Shown here one piece after another: positions 1 to 6,594 of a stretch of DNA of 13,671 bases; the first letter of the stretch is position 1; each line of letters opens with the position of its first letter. The notes below the pieces were generated by a model. It did not search any database, had not been told where the DNA came from, and worked only from the letters and a program-made list of their open reading frames with translations. Source of the DNA: an uncultured Woeseiaceae bacterium (GTDB lineage Bacteria > Pseudomonadota > Gammaproteobacteria > Woeseiales > Woeseiaceae); contig CAMYMP010000007.1 in assembly GCA_947259435.1 (NCBI GenBank), positions 1 to 13,671 on the forward strand. The letters run 5' to 3'. The position numbers and the translations under genes were made by a program.

Positions 1-103
1 TGTCGATGAACGCCGTCGTACACGGGCGAAGTTCGGCGTAGCGCACAAGACGTTCTGCCTCGAGTTTGGCGCTGGTGACTGTGGATTCTGCGGACTGCGC
101 CAT
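1..103 (-). CDS. N-terminal fragment of an unidentified protein (runs off left edge)
   Basis: Read on the minus strand from an ATG at 103, this gives 34 stop-free codons up to the window edge, starting MAQSAESTVTSAKLEAERLV and continuing RYAELRPCTTAFID. The third-position pattern is protein-like, and the direction is divergent from the SnoaL-type gene at 301, leaving a 197-bp regulatory region between them. Only a weak AGGT lies upstream of the ATG, so the start is provisional. The sequence faintly suggests the N-terminus of a cupin-type protein, but too little is present to assign a family. Its position next to the shared operator sites suggests it belongs to the same catabolic regulon. Confidence 0.5.
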   Translation of the reverse strand, partial: MAQSAESTVTSAKLEAERLVRYAELRPCTTAFID

Positions 104-152
104 GCGCTTGATCTACCTGTCTGGGGGATCTGTACAAAATAGTGCGGCCGAA

Positions 153-168
153 TGTACTTCGAATGCAA
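153..168. promoter_or_regulatory. Candidate LacI-family operator 1
   Basis: The sequence is TGTACTTCGAATGCAA, a 16-bp near-palindrome centred on CG with a perfect TTCGAA core. Its right half, read in reverse, is TTGCATTC. The same TTGCATnC half-site occurs in the sites at 240-255 and 5811-5826. LacI/GalR-family repressors typically bind even palindromes of this length with a central CG. The assignment to the adjacent LacI-type gene is inference. Confidence 0.55.
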
Positions 169-239
169 ATTGAATTCAAGAAAATCTATGCTGATGGACT
201 GCGGAGCGTTATAAGTACAGAATTTGTTGGGAATACATG

Positions 240-255
240 TTGCATTCGCAGTACA
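240..255. promoter_or_regulatory. Candidate LacI-family operator 2
   Basis: The sequence is TTGCATTCGCAGTACA, an inverted copy of the 153-168 site with one difference (C for A next to the central CG). The centres of the two sites are 87 bp apart. The site overlaps the only reasonable -10-like hexamer in the region (TACAAT, 252-257), which would suit repression of the SnoaL-amidohydrolase transcript. Confidence 0.55.
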
Positions 256-300
256 ATCTGCGCCCTTGCGACAAATAACAACAGGGAGGCCGACCAGGCC

Positions 301-1290
301 ATGAGTGTCCAGAAAAAAGGCGCCTACAGCGTTGACGACGACATTGTCGATTTCATCCTCGGCATCACGTTCGAGATATGGGAAGAAGGCGGGGTCGAGC
401 TGATTCATCAGTACTATGCCCCGGATTCAATTGTGTGGGGACTCGACGGCATCACCCACAGCGCCGCTGAAGTCGTGGAGGGTACACGCCAGACCTTGAA
501 AGGGTTTCCGGATCGGCTGCTGCTGGCCGAAAACGTAATTTGGTCAGGTAACCGCGAAGACGGCTACTACAGCTCGCACCGCTTGCTAAGCCTCGCGACG
601 AACAAAGGCCCGACCGTTTACGGTCCCGCGACGGGCGTAAGAATTCGCATGACCAATATCGCCGATTGCGTTATTGAAGACGGCATGATCGTCAAGGAAT
701 GGCTTGTGCGCGATAACATGACGCTAGCGACACAGCTTGGCGCTGAACCGGTTTCTGCGGCCCGAAATATGGCCGAACGGCGCAGCCCGGAGCTTGACGA
801 ATGGATCGCGTCCGAGACTTTACGGGTTCGAGGCGCGCAGGAGCCTGATTCGATAGATCGGCCCGTGACGCCGCGCGAAGATCCGACGGCATTTGCGTGG
901 CGTGTCTTGAAAAGCTGCTGGCGCGGTGACCGGACACTCTTCGACACGACGCACGCGCCCTACAGCGTGTTGCATCGCTCACCGCTCCGACATTATTCGG
1001 GTCGCGGTGACGTCTACGGCTATTACGAAAACCTGCGCCGAATCATGGGCGATGCTCATTTCAGCGTCGATCATGTGTCGAGCCAACCCTTTGCCGAGAA
1101 CGGCATTGATATCGCGGTCAGGTGGACGGCTGCAGGCGAGCATCGGGGCGAGGTACTCGGTGTCCAACCCACCGGAAAACCGATGTTTATCATGGGCGTC
1201 ACGCACTGGCGCTGCATCAATGACCGAATCTCGGCGGAAATGACGATCTTCGATGATCTTGCCGTACTGAGTCAGACACTGGTCGACTGA
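301..1290 (+). CDS. Tandem SnoaL/NTF2-like domain protein
   Basis: This is a 329-aa soluble protein with two NTF2/SnoaL-like halves, roughly residues 10-150 and 195-325. The repeat shows at the end of each half: CVIEDGMIVKEWLVRDNMTLATQLG (about 123-147) parallels CINDRISAEMTIFDDLAVLSQ (about 305-325). The second half carries the PTGKPMFIMGVTHW stretch typical of ester cyclase/SnoaL-like proteins. This fold makes small open barrels that act as cyclases, isomerases, hydratases or lyases on small molecules, so the reaction cannot be named from the sequence. The ATG at 301 is chosen because GGGAGG lies 11 bases upstream; an in-frame GTG at 142 would add 53 residues of non-protein-like sequence through the operator region. 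The stop overlaps the next gene's start (TGATG), so the two genes are translationally coupled. No signal peptide is seen. Confidence 0.8.
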   Translation: MSVQKKGAYSVDDDIVDFILGITFEIWEEGGVELIHQYYAPDSIVWGLDGITHSAAEVVEGTRQTLKGFPDRLLLAENVIWSGNREDGYYSSHRLLSLATNKGPTVYGPATGVRIRMTNIADCVIEDGMIVKEWLVRDNMTLATQLGAEPVSAARNMAERRSPELDEWIASETLRVRGAQEPDSIDRPVTPREDPTAFAWRVLKSCWRGDRTLFDTTHAPYSVLHRSPLRHYSGRGDVYGYYENLRRIMGDAHFSVDHVSSQPFAENGIDIAVRWTAAGEHRGEVLGVQPTGKPMFIMGVTHWRCINDRISAEMTIFDDLAVLSQTLVD

Positions 1291-2180
1291 TGCGACGCAT
1301 AGTTGATGCGCATCACCATCTCTGGGATCTCGATGCCTGCCACTATCCGTGGCTTATGGCGCGTGGTGTAAGACGATTTTTCGGCGACCCGACGCCCATC
1401 CAGAAAAACTATCTCGTTGCGGACCTTCGCGACGATGCCGCCGACTACGAGCTTGCGGCGTCGGTACATGTGCAGGTTGGCGTTGCGCCCGGCGATGAGG
1501 TCAAAGAAACGGCATGGCTGCAAGAGACGGGCGATGACATGGGCTTACCAAGCGCCATCGTTGCGTTCTGCGAACTTGATTCTCCCGAAGCCCCGAGGAT
1601 CCTCGGTTCGCAGCTCGAATTCTCACGTCTCAGGGGTGCGCGCCAGATCGTGGGTCGATCCGCCGAGGAAGACGCGATCACCGGCAGCGGCGGGTTGGTC
1701 GACAACCCCGTCTGGCGTGAGAATCTCGCTCTGCTTGGCGAGCTCGGGCTTTCATTCGACCTGCAGCTGACACCGCGGCAAGTGCCGCGCGTCGCCGAGG
1801 TGCTGGCCGACACGCCCAATACAGACGTTGCGCTGTGTCACTGCGGCTCGCCATGGGATCAGTCGAAGGGAGGCATCGAATCATGGCGTGAAGGACTTCG
1901 ATTGTTGGCATCGTTACCCAACGTGTATTGCAAGATATCCGGCCTCGGCATGTTCAATCATGACTGGACCGTCGATTCGATTCGTCCAATCGTCGAGTCC
2001 TGTATAGAGATCTTTGGCGTTGAGCGCGCCATGTTCGGGTCGAACTTTCCAGTCGACAAGCTGCACGCGAGTTACAGCAAGGTATGGAGTGCGTACGAGG
2101 AAATCTCGGCGGGACTTGGCGAACCGGAACAGCAGCTGTTGTTTGGCGATACGGCCCGTAGTTTCTACCGAATCGCCTGA
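1290..2180 (+). CDS. COG3618-type TIM-barrel amidohydrolase / lactonase
   Basis: This 296-aa protein belongs to the amidohydrolase-2 group that includes L-fucono-1,5-lactonase, L-rhamnono-lactonase and 2-pyrone-4,6-dicarboxylate lactonase (LigI). The N-terminal metal motif DAHHHLWD supplies H8 and H10 on strand 1. Further family positions are K215 (YCKISGL), H184 (ALCHCGSPWD) and the catalytic Asp D256 in GSNFPVD. The C-terminus FGDTARSFYRI is also typical. Family members hydrolyse a lactone or related C-O/C-N bond in the cytoplasm, often without a tightly bound metal. The start ATG overlaps the upstream stop by one base. In this context, with an SDR, a sodium symporter and an HpaI-type aldolase nearby, a sugar-acid or ring-derived lactone is the likeliest substrate. 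The exact substrate is unknown. Confidence 0.88.
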   Translation: MRRIVDAHHHLWDLDACHYPWLMARGVRRFFGDPTPIQKNYLVADLRDDAADYELAASVHVQVGVAPGDEVKETAWLQETGDDMGLPSAIVAFCELDSPEAPRILGSQLEFSRLRGARQIVGRSAEEDAITGSGGLVDNPVWRENLALLGELGLSFDLQLTPRQVPRVAEVLADTPNTDVALCHCGSPWDQSKGGIESWREGLRLLASLPNVYCKISGLGMFNHDWTVDSIRPIVESCIEIFGVERAMFGSNFPVDKLHASYSKVWSAYEEISAGLGEPEQQLLFGDTARSFYRIA

Positions 2181-2923
2181 GCCAATGCGTTCGCCCCGGA
2201 CAGCATCATCGACTGATCGGAACTTAGCAAGAACAGGCTGGCGCCGGCTTCCCGCCAGTCGGGGATTTCATCCAGGTTTGACGTGAACATCCCAACCGCT
2301 GTGCCAACACTTTGCCCGGCTGCGCAAATATCCCGAACAGTCGCGATAACTTCCTTATCCGATGCGCTTTTTCGCATCGCAACGGCAAGATCGAAGCGCC
2401 CGACGAACAAAGCGTCGACGCCTTCGACAGCCGCAATCTGGGCGACATGCTCCAACGCAGCAATATCTTCGATCTGCACGATAACTGTCGTACGCTCACG
2501 GCTATCGGCGATATGATCGGCCATGGACTTCGTCGTGTACTCCGCCGCACGTGATGATCCGGCGTAGCCGCGTCCGCCATCGCCGAAGTGAGCGGCTTTG
2601 ACGATCGCTTCTGCCTGCTCCGCACTCGTAACATGCGGCACGAGAATTCCGGTAGCTCCGCTATCCAGCGCACATCGAATTTCTGTCGGCGAATCGTCTG
2701 CGATGCGTACGAGGCTTGGCCGATCGGCTGCGCGAAATGCACTAATGCAGAGATCAGTCTCAAGTCTCCCGAACGGCGCATGCTCGGTATCGATGCAGAA
2801 TACGTCGAGATCAGAGAGACTGAGAACCTCGGCGGCGATCGGCGACGGCGTCTTCAAGAAAGTGCCGATCAGCGGATTGCCGCCGGTCAGCCGTTGGCGA
2901 AATGTATCGGTATTGCGTTCCAT
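2165..2923 (-). CDS. HpcH/HpaI family aldolase
   Basis: This 252-aa class II, metal-dependent aldolase resembles 4-hydroxy-2-oxoheptanedioate aldolase (HpaI) and 2-keto-3-deoxy-L-rhamnonate aldolase. These cleave 2-keto-4-hydroxy acids to pyruvate plus an aldehyde. The key residues are present with a constant offset of +3 from the HpaI numbering as I recall it: H48 (DTEHAPFG), R73 (VRIADD), and metal ligands E152 (VQIED) and D178 (GRFDLAV). The usual GPADL around the Asp ligand is GRFDL here, hinting at a divergent substrate pocket. The ATG at 2923 is chosen because GGAG lies about nine bases upstream and the protein starts as the family does; longer in-frame starts would run back into the methyltransferase gene. 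Only 4 bp separate it from that gene, so it is the last gene of the lacI-led operon. Its 3' end overlaps the convergent amidohydrolase by 16 bp. Confidence 0.88.
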   Translation of the reverse strand: MERNTDTFRQRLTGGNPLIGTFLKTPSPIAAEVLSLSDLDVFCIDTEHAPFGRLETDLCISAFRAADRPSLVRIADDSPTEIRCALDSGATGILVPHVTSAEQAEAIVKAAHFGDGGRGYAGSSRAAEYTTKSMADHIADSRERTTVIVQIEDIAALEHVAQIAAVEGVDALFVGRFDLAVAMRKSASDKEVIATVRDICAAGQSVGTAVGMFTSNLDEIPDWREAGASLFLLSSDQSMMLSGANALAQAIR

Positions 2924-2927
2924 CACA

Positions 2928-4067
2928 TCATCTCCACAGTTTTTCGCTGGCGATCGCGGCGCCGTCTGCCATGCTCGCGAGCTTTGCGTAAACGATGTCC
3001 TGGTCGACAGCGCCGAAACCGGCGAATGTCGAGAAGCCGCAGTCGCTGCCCGCGATGACACGTTCACGACCGACAATGTTGGCAAACCGTTCTATGCGCT
3101 CTGCAACGAGCTTCGGATGTTCGACAAAGTTCGTGGTTGAATCGATGACGCCGGGCACAAGAATGAGATCGTCGGGCAGTTTGGCGTCCGCAAAGGTCTG
3201 CCACTCATGCGCATGGCGCGGGTTGGACGATTCGAAGAGCAGGGCGCCGACGTTTGCTTTCAAAGCGATTGGCAGGACAAGTTCCATCGGTGCGTCGTGA
3301 TGGTGAGGCCCTTCATAATTTCCCCAGCAAACGTGCAGGCGAACCATGTCCTTCGGGATGCCCGCCAGTGCATGATTCAGCGCTGCTACGTGCATCGCCG
3401 CGAGCGACTGGTATTCCTCGTCACCCTTATTCTTGAACATCATGTGGCGGCCGAGTCCAAGGTCCGGGGAGTCGAGCTGCAGCACAATGCCGGCGTCGAC
3501 GATAGCCCGGTACTCGTGAGCCATGGCATCGGCGAGCGCTTCGAGGTAGGCCTCATGTGTCGCGTAGTGCTTGTTCGGTTGAAACAGCGCAATGACGCCG
3601 GGCGAGGCTGCGTTCATGAAGCCCTGCGTCGGCTTGTGTTCGGCGACGGCGGCCAGCAGATTGTCAATATCGACTTTCACGGGCCCCATGTCCTTAACCG
3701 CGATGTCACCAACGCAGCAGGGCCGTCGGTAGGTTGGCGTGCCACCTGAGCGCGCCTGGCGCTCGAGAAAGCCAGGAAACTCCTCGAGGTCACTGGGAGG
3801 CTCGCGATCACTGTCACCGTCGAAGCCCGATATGCGGTCTTTGATGTAAGTTGCATAGCTAATCTTGCTCATTTCACCGTCGCTGACCACGTCAACGCGG
3901 GATTGCACCTGTTGTCGGACCACATCGTTAACGGCGTCGCGAATGATCGTGTCGGCGTTCGCAACTTCTTCGCCTTTTTCCTGAGAAAAAACCACATCGG
4001 TAACGGCCTGGGATCGCGGCAGGCTGCCGACATGAGTCGTAAGAATTCTGTTCGAACTTGATTGCAT
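2928..4067 (-). CDS. MetE-like cobalamin-independent methyltransferase (core-MetE/COG0620)
   Basis: This 379-aa protein corresponds to the catalytic C-terminal barrel of methionine synthase MetE, without the N-terminal half of the roughly 750-residue enzyme. The zinc ligands are intact: H245 and C247 (HVCWGN), E279 (LLFESSN) and C343 (GSDCGFST). Other conserved features are THVGSLPR (11-18), SDGEMSK (62-68), QLDSPDL (197-203) and GVIDSTTNFVE (306-316). Family members move a methyl or alkyl group to or from a zinc-bound thiol. They include core methionine synthases and epoxyalkane:CoM transferase. Within a catabolic operon a role in demethylation or alkyl transfer from the substrate is possible, but housekeeping methionine synthesis is not excluded. 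The start ATG has GAGG about nine bases upstream, with 19 bp to the hydrolase before it. It is cytoplasmic. Confidence 0.85.
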   Translation of the reverse strand: MQSSSNRILTTHVGSLPRSQAVTDVVFSQEKGEEVANADTIIRDAVNDVVRQQVQSRVDVVSDGEMSKISYATYIKDRISGFDGDSDREPPSDLEEFPGFLERQARSGGTPTYRRPCCVGDIAVKDMGPVKVDIDNLLAAVAEHKPTQGFMNAASPGVIALFQPNKHYATHEAYLEALADAMAHEYRAIVDAGIVLQLDSPDLGLGRHMMFKNKGDEEYQSLAAMHVAALNHALAGIPKDMVRLHVCWGNYEGPHHHDAPMELVLPIALKANVGALLFESSNPRHAHEWQTFADAKLPDDLILVPGVIDSTTNFVEHPKLVAERIERFANIVGRERVIAGSDCGFSTFAGFGAVDQDIVYAKLASMADGAAIASEKLWR

Positions 4068-4086
4068 TCCAATACCTCTGTTCTTT

Positions 4087-4782
4087 TTATTGTGCCAAAA
4101 GGCGCAAGAGTTCTTCTGTGACCGCTACGGGCGCTTCCATCGCCGACAGATGGCCACAGTCATCTATCACGACAAGATTGGCATCAGGGATCTCATGCGC
4201 CATCAACTCGTGAAATCGAACCGGGCAAATAGTATCCTCGCGACCGCAGATTACGCTGCTTGGGCAAGAAATAGTCGCGAGAGTCTGCGTGCTATCGGGA
4301 CGATTCATTACGGCCAGAGACTGTCGCTCAAAGACCTCTGGGCCAAGCTTAAGTGCCATATCGAGAATCGTTTCTAGAATAGCTTCATCGTCGCGATTCT
4401 TTTCAGCGAGGTAAAGCGGCTTTAGTGATTCTATGACGAGCTGATCAAGCCTGCCGGACGCGGCAGCCGCAATTTGTTCGAAGCGCAGCGCTTTCTTGCT
4501 CGGAGCATCCGGATGCGGATTCGTGTCGAGTAGTGCCAGATGCGTCACCCGTTCGGGCGCCTGCCGCCAGATCTCGAAGGCCAGAATTCCACCCATCGAC
4601 AGGCCCGCGAGTGCAAACCGCGGCGGGGCTTCTGCAAGAACCTGCTGAGCCATCTCACCCAGATTATCGGATTTACACAAATCCGCGACGTACACGGGAA
4701 GCGACATCGCAGCAATTTGATGCGACCAGAGACGCTCGTCGCACATCATGCCTGGCAGCAGCAAGATATTCTCTGCCGGCAC
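4087..4782 (-). CDS. Alpha/beta hydrolase
   Basis: This is a compact 231-aa alpha/beta-hydrolase with a recognisable catalytic triad. Numbered from the GTG start, the nucleophile is S62 in the elbow GLSMGG, the acid is D183 in CGREDTICP, and the base is H211 in DDCGHLS. The N-terminal ILLLPGMMCDERLW carries the oxyanion-hole region. It resembles BioH-like esterases and enol-lactonases, but the natural ester is unknown. No ATG start is available. GTG at 4782 is preferred because AAGAG lies six bases upstream; TTG at 4788 (two more residues) would sit directly on that Shine-Dalgarno. It follows the lacI stop closely (12 bp) and precedes the MetE-like gene by 19 bp, so it is part of one transcript. 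No signal peptide, hence cytoplasmic. Confidence 0.85.
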   Translation of the reverse strand: MPAENILLLPGMMCDERLWSHQIAAMSLPVYVADLCKSDNLGEMAQQVLAEAPPRFALAGLSMGGILAFEIWRQAPERVTHLALLDTNPHPDAPSKKALRFEQIAAAASGRLDQLVIESLKPLYLAEKNRDDEAILETILDMALKLGPEVFERQSLAVMNRPDSTQTLATISCPSSVICGREDTICPVRFHELMAHEIPDANLVVIDDCGHLSAMEAPVAVTEELLRLLAQ

Positions 4783-4794
4783 GTGCAACTCTTG

Positions 4795-5761
4795 CTAAGA
4801 GTCTTCGGAGCGAAGGCGCGCCGAGCCGCCGCGAATCAGCGTGCCGGAGAACGCACGTTTCTCTGGCGAGAGTTCCGGGTTTTCGATGCGTTCGATCAGC
4901 ATTGACGCCGCGGACTGGGTCATGCGATCCACAGGCTGGCGAACCGTCGTAACGTCATAGGCGGCGTAGCGCGCGGGACCGACGCCGTCGAAGCCAACAA
5001 TTGAAATATCGTCAGGTACCTTCAATGCGAATGCTTCGCGCGCTTCATCAATGCAGCCGATTGCCATGACATCATTGGCGGCGATGACGGCGTCCGGCGG
5101 GCTGCCGCGCTTTTGCACCAGCTGTGCGAAACTCTCGCGACCAGTTTCGTACCCAAAGTCACCGCTTACGGTCGTAATGTCGGTAATGCCCATCGCCGAC
5201 AGTTCATTGAGCGCGCCCATCTTACGTTCGATGCCGACCACTGAGTCCGGCGGCCCTTCGACGATGCCAAATGACATGTGACCTGCATTGACGAGTTCAT
5301 CGACGAGCCAGCGCTCGCCTTCCTCCTGGTCACAACGAACTGAGCTGACCAGCTGGTCCTGCAGCGTGCGGTTATAAAACACAATCGGGATTTGTGCATT
5401 GTTGACCGTTTTGAGTTGCTCGGGCGTAAACATCGCTGCAGTCAGGATGCCGTCAACCCGGAACTGCAGCATCTGCTCGAGGACCGTACCGGTATCGCCC
5501 TCACGTTCGAGCGCAAACAACAGCACCCGCACATCATGCTCAGAAAAACGTTGCGTCAATTGCACGAGTACTTCGGGGTAGTAGAGATTGGTCAGCTTGG
5601 AGATCACGACTGCAACCATGTTCGATCTTTGTGTGATCAGTCCGCGCGCAATGGCATTCGGCCGATAACCGAGTTTCCGCAAGTTCGGCAACGTCGTAGG
5701 AAGTCGCGCGTCTGCGCCCAGTCTTATCGTTGCTACTGCTGGTTTTGGCGGCTTTGCTCAT
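4795..5761 (-). pseudogene. LacI-family transcriptional regulator with deleted, frameshifted HTH
   Basis: From ATG 5761 the frame reads MSKAAKT...RRRATSYDVAELA, the start of a LacI-family helix-turn-helix. The DNA then jumps straight to LRKLGYRPNAIARGLI, the hinge-side end of the HTH, in another frame (open 5691-4795, first possible start TTG 5691). The expected GVS-xxTVSRAL recognition-helix segment, about 30 codons, is missing. At the junction GAACTTGCGG fits both the ELA-G and the NLRK contexts, as if recombination between two short direct repeats removed the intervening DNA. The rest is an intact periplasmic-binding-protein-like effector domain (VAVVISKLTNLYYPEV, GVDGILTAAMF-type strand, VIAANDVMAIG, ISIVGFDG, TTVRQPVDRM). 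As written, no DNA-binding repressor can be made, although the 298-residue sensor domain might be. An assembly error is the alternative. It heads the operon with the hydrolase, MetE-like and aldolase genes. Confidence 0.8.
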
Positions 5762-5839
5762 GCGGTTCTTATTGTACTTCGCTTCCAATTGCAGTCGATG
5801 CTAGGCAGTATTGCATGCGGATGCAAACCGGGGAACCGA
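5762..5839. promoter_or_regulatory. Divergent lacI/SDR promoter region
   Basis: This 78-bp gap separates the lacI-type gene from the SDR operon and must hold both promoters. On the minus strand TACAAT (5776-5771) resembles a -10 box, but it is so close to the ATG at 5761 that a transcript from it would be almost leaderless. On the plus strand CAGTAT (5806-5811) preceded by TTCCAA at 17 bp is a weak candidate. The palindrome at 5811-5826 would cover the start site of such a promoter. A GGGGAA sequence about seven bases before the SDR ATG acts as its ribosome site. Promoter hexamers here are tentative. Confidence 0.4.
5811..5826. promoter_or_regulatory. Candidate LacI-family operator 3
   Basis: The sequence is TTGCATGCGGATGCAA: a perfect 6-bp inverted repeat (TTGCAT/ATGCAA) around GCGG, with the dyad axis on a CG step. 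It lies between the LacI-type gene and the SDR operon, the classical place for an autoregulatory operator. Both halves match the TTGCATnC half-site found at 153-168 and 240-255, on the far side of the cluster, which makes chance less likely. Confidence 0.6.
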
Positions 5840-6574
5840 ATGTCAGCGGCGCTTGAAGGACACGTCGCCCTCGTCACGGGGGCAGGGCGCGGTATCGGAC
5901 GCGCCTGCGTCGAGGGGCTAGCTGACGCCGGTGCCCGCGTTATCGGCGTGGCGCGTTCGGAAGACGATCTTGCCAGACTGCGCGCACATCCATCAGGGCG
6001 CATCGATACCTGGGCCGCTGACGTCACCGATGACAAGCTTATTGCGCGCATAGAGGCGATCGAAGGCCTGAGTATTCTCGTCAACAATGCGGGCGGTAAC
6101 CGACCGCAGTCATTTCTTGACGTCGATACCGAGTCGCTCGACTTTGTCATTGGATTGAATGTCCGTGCCGCCTTTCGCGTCGCGCAAGCGGCGACAAGGG
6201 CGATGCTCGCGCAGCGTATCGAGGGCTCGATCGTCAATATGTCCTCGCAGATGGGCCACGTCGGTTCGCCAAAACGAACGGTTTATTGCATGACAAAGCA
6301 CGCTGTTGAAGGCCTGACCAAAGCGATGGCCGTCGAGCTCGCGCCGTACGGCATACGCGTCAACACGGTTGCACCGACATTTGTAGAGACACCATTAACC
6401 AAGCCCATGCTTGACGATCCGGAGTTTCGGGAGTTCGTAATGGGCATGATCCCGCTCAAGAAACTGGCCAGCCTCGACGACGTCGTTGCGGCCGTGCTTT
6501 ACCTCGTCTCACCAAGCTCAGGAATGGTGACCGGTCACAGCCTCAAAGTCGACGGCGGCTGGACGGCACACTAG
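5840..6574 (+). CDS. SDR-family NAD(P)-dependent oxidoreductase
   Basis: This 244-aa classical short-chain dehydrogenase/reductase has all expected motifs: cofactor loop TGAGRGIG (13-20), D61 (AADVTD), NNAGG (82-86), N107, active-site Ser in NMSSQ (about 135), YCMTK (Y149, K153), and a C-terminal VDGGW. It should oxidise or reduce an alcohol/carbonyl, perhaps the first oxidation of the imported substrate to a lactone or keto form. The subfamily resembles gluconate 5-dehydrogenase and 3-oxoacyl-ACP reductase-like catabolic SDRs, and the substrate is not predictable. The ATG at 5840 has GGGGAA upstream and gives a family-standard N-terminus. An in-frame ATG at 5789 would add 17 non-homologous residues through the operator. 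The symporter follows 20 bp downstream, so it leads that operon. Confidence 0.88.
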   Translation: MSAALEGHVALVTGAGRGIGRACVEGLADAGARVIGVARSEDDLARLRAHPSGRIDTWAADVTDDKLIARIEAIEGLSILVNNAGGNRPQSFLDVDTESLDFVIGLNVRAAFRVAQAATRAMLAQRIEGSIVNMSSQMGHVGSPKRTVYCMTKHAVEGLTKAMAVELAPYGIRVNTVAPTFVETPLTKPMLDDPEFREFVMGMIPLKKLASLDDVVAAVLYLVSPSSGMVTGHSLKVDGGWTAH

Positions 6575-6594
6575 ATAATAATACCGGGGGAAGT

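Larger units (their letters stand above)
104..300. promoter_or_regulatory. Divergent intergenic regulatory region with paired inverted operators
   Basis: This is a 197-bp non-coding, AT-richer stretch between the minus-strand fragment and the SnoaL-type gene. It holds four GTAC tetranucleotides (132, 154, 213 and 251 approximately) and two 27-bp arms, 151-177 and 231-257, that are inverted copies of each other at 22 of 27 positions. Inside each arm is a 16-bp near-palindrome with a central CG. A TACAAT that could act as a -10 box lies at 252-257, inside the second arm, but I see no convincing -35 at the right distance. A good Shine-Dalgarno (GGGAGG, 284-289) precedes the ATG at 301. The layout suits repression or looping control of both divergent transcripts. 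Confidence 0.6.

Noticed and set aside
142..300. N-terminal extension of the SnoaL-type gene from an in-frame GTG at 142
   Set aside because: The added residues do not look like a protein of this family, the frame runs through both operator arms, and ATG 301 has a strong GGGAGG site.
2924..3085. Longer aldolase start at 3085
   Set aside because: It would overlap 54 codons of the MetE-like gene with low-complexity, Ser/Arg-rich sequence. ATG 2923 has a GGAG site and begins as the family does.
2588..3749. Several plus-strand open frames of 100-180 codons opposite the aldolase and MetE-like genes
   Set aside because: They mirror well-supported enzyme genes on the other strand, are rich in Arg/Ser/Cys as shadow frames are, and show no family motifs.
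4062..4069. TTGCATTC, an exact match to the operator half-site, at the start of the MetE-like gene
   Set aside because: There is no second half and no central CG, and it overlaps a start codon inside an operon. An 8-base match is compatible with chance.
5691..5788. LacI-type gene as an intact protein by programmed frameshifting
   Set aside because: A frameshift would restore the frame but not the missing recognition helix. About 30 codons of the HTH are simply absent, so a deletion explains it better.
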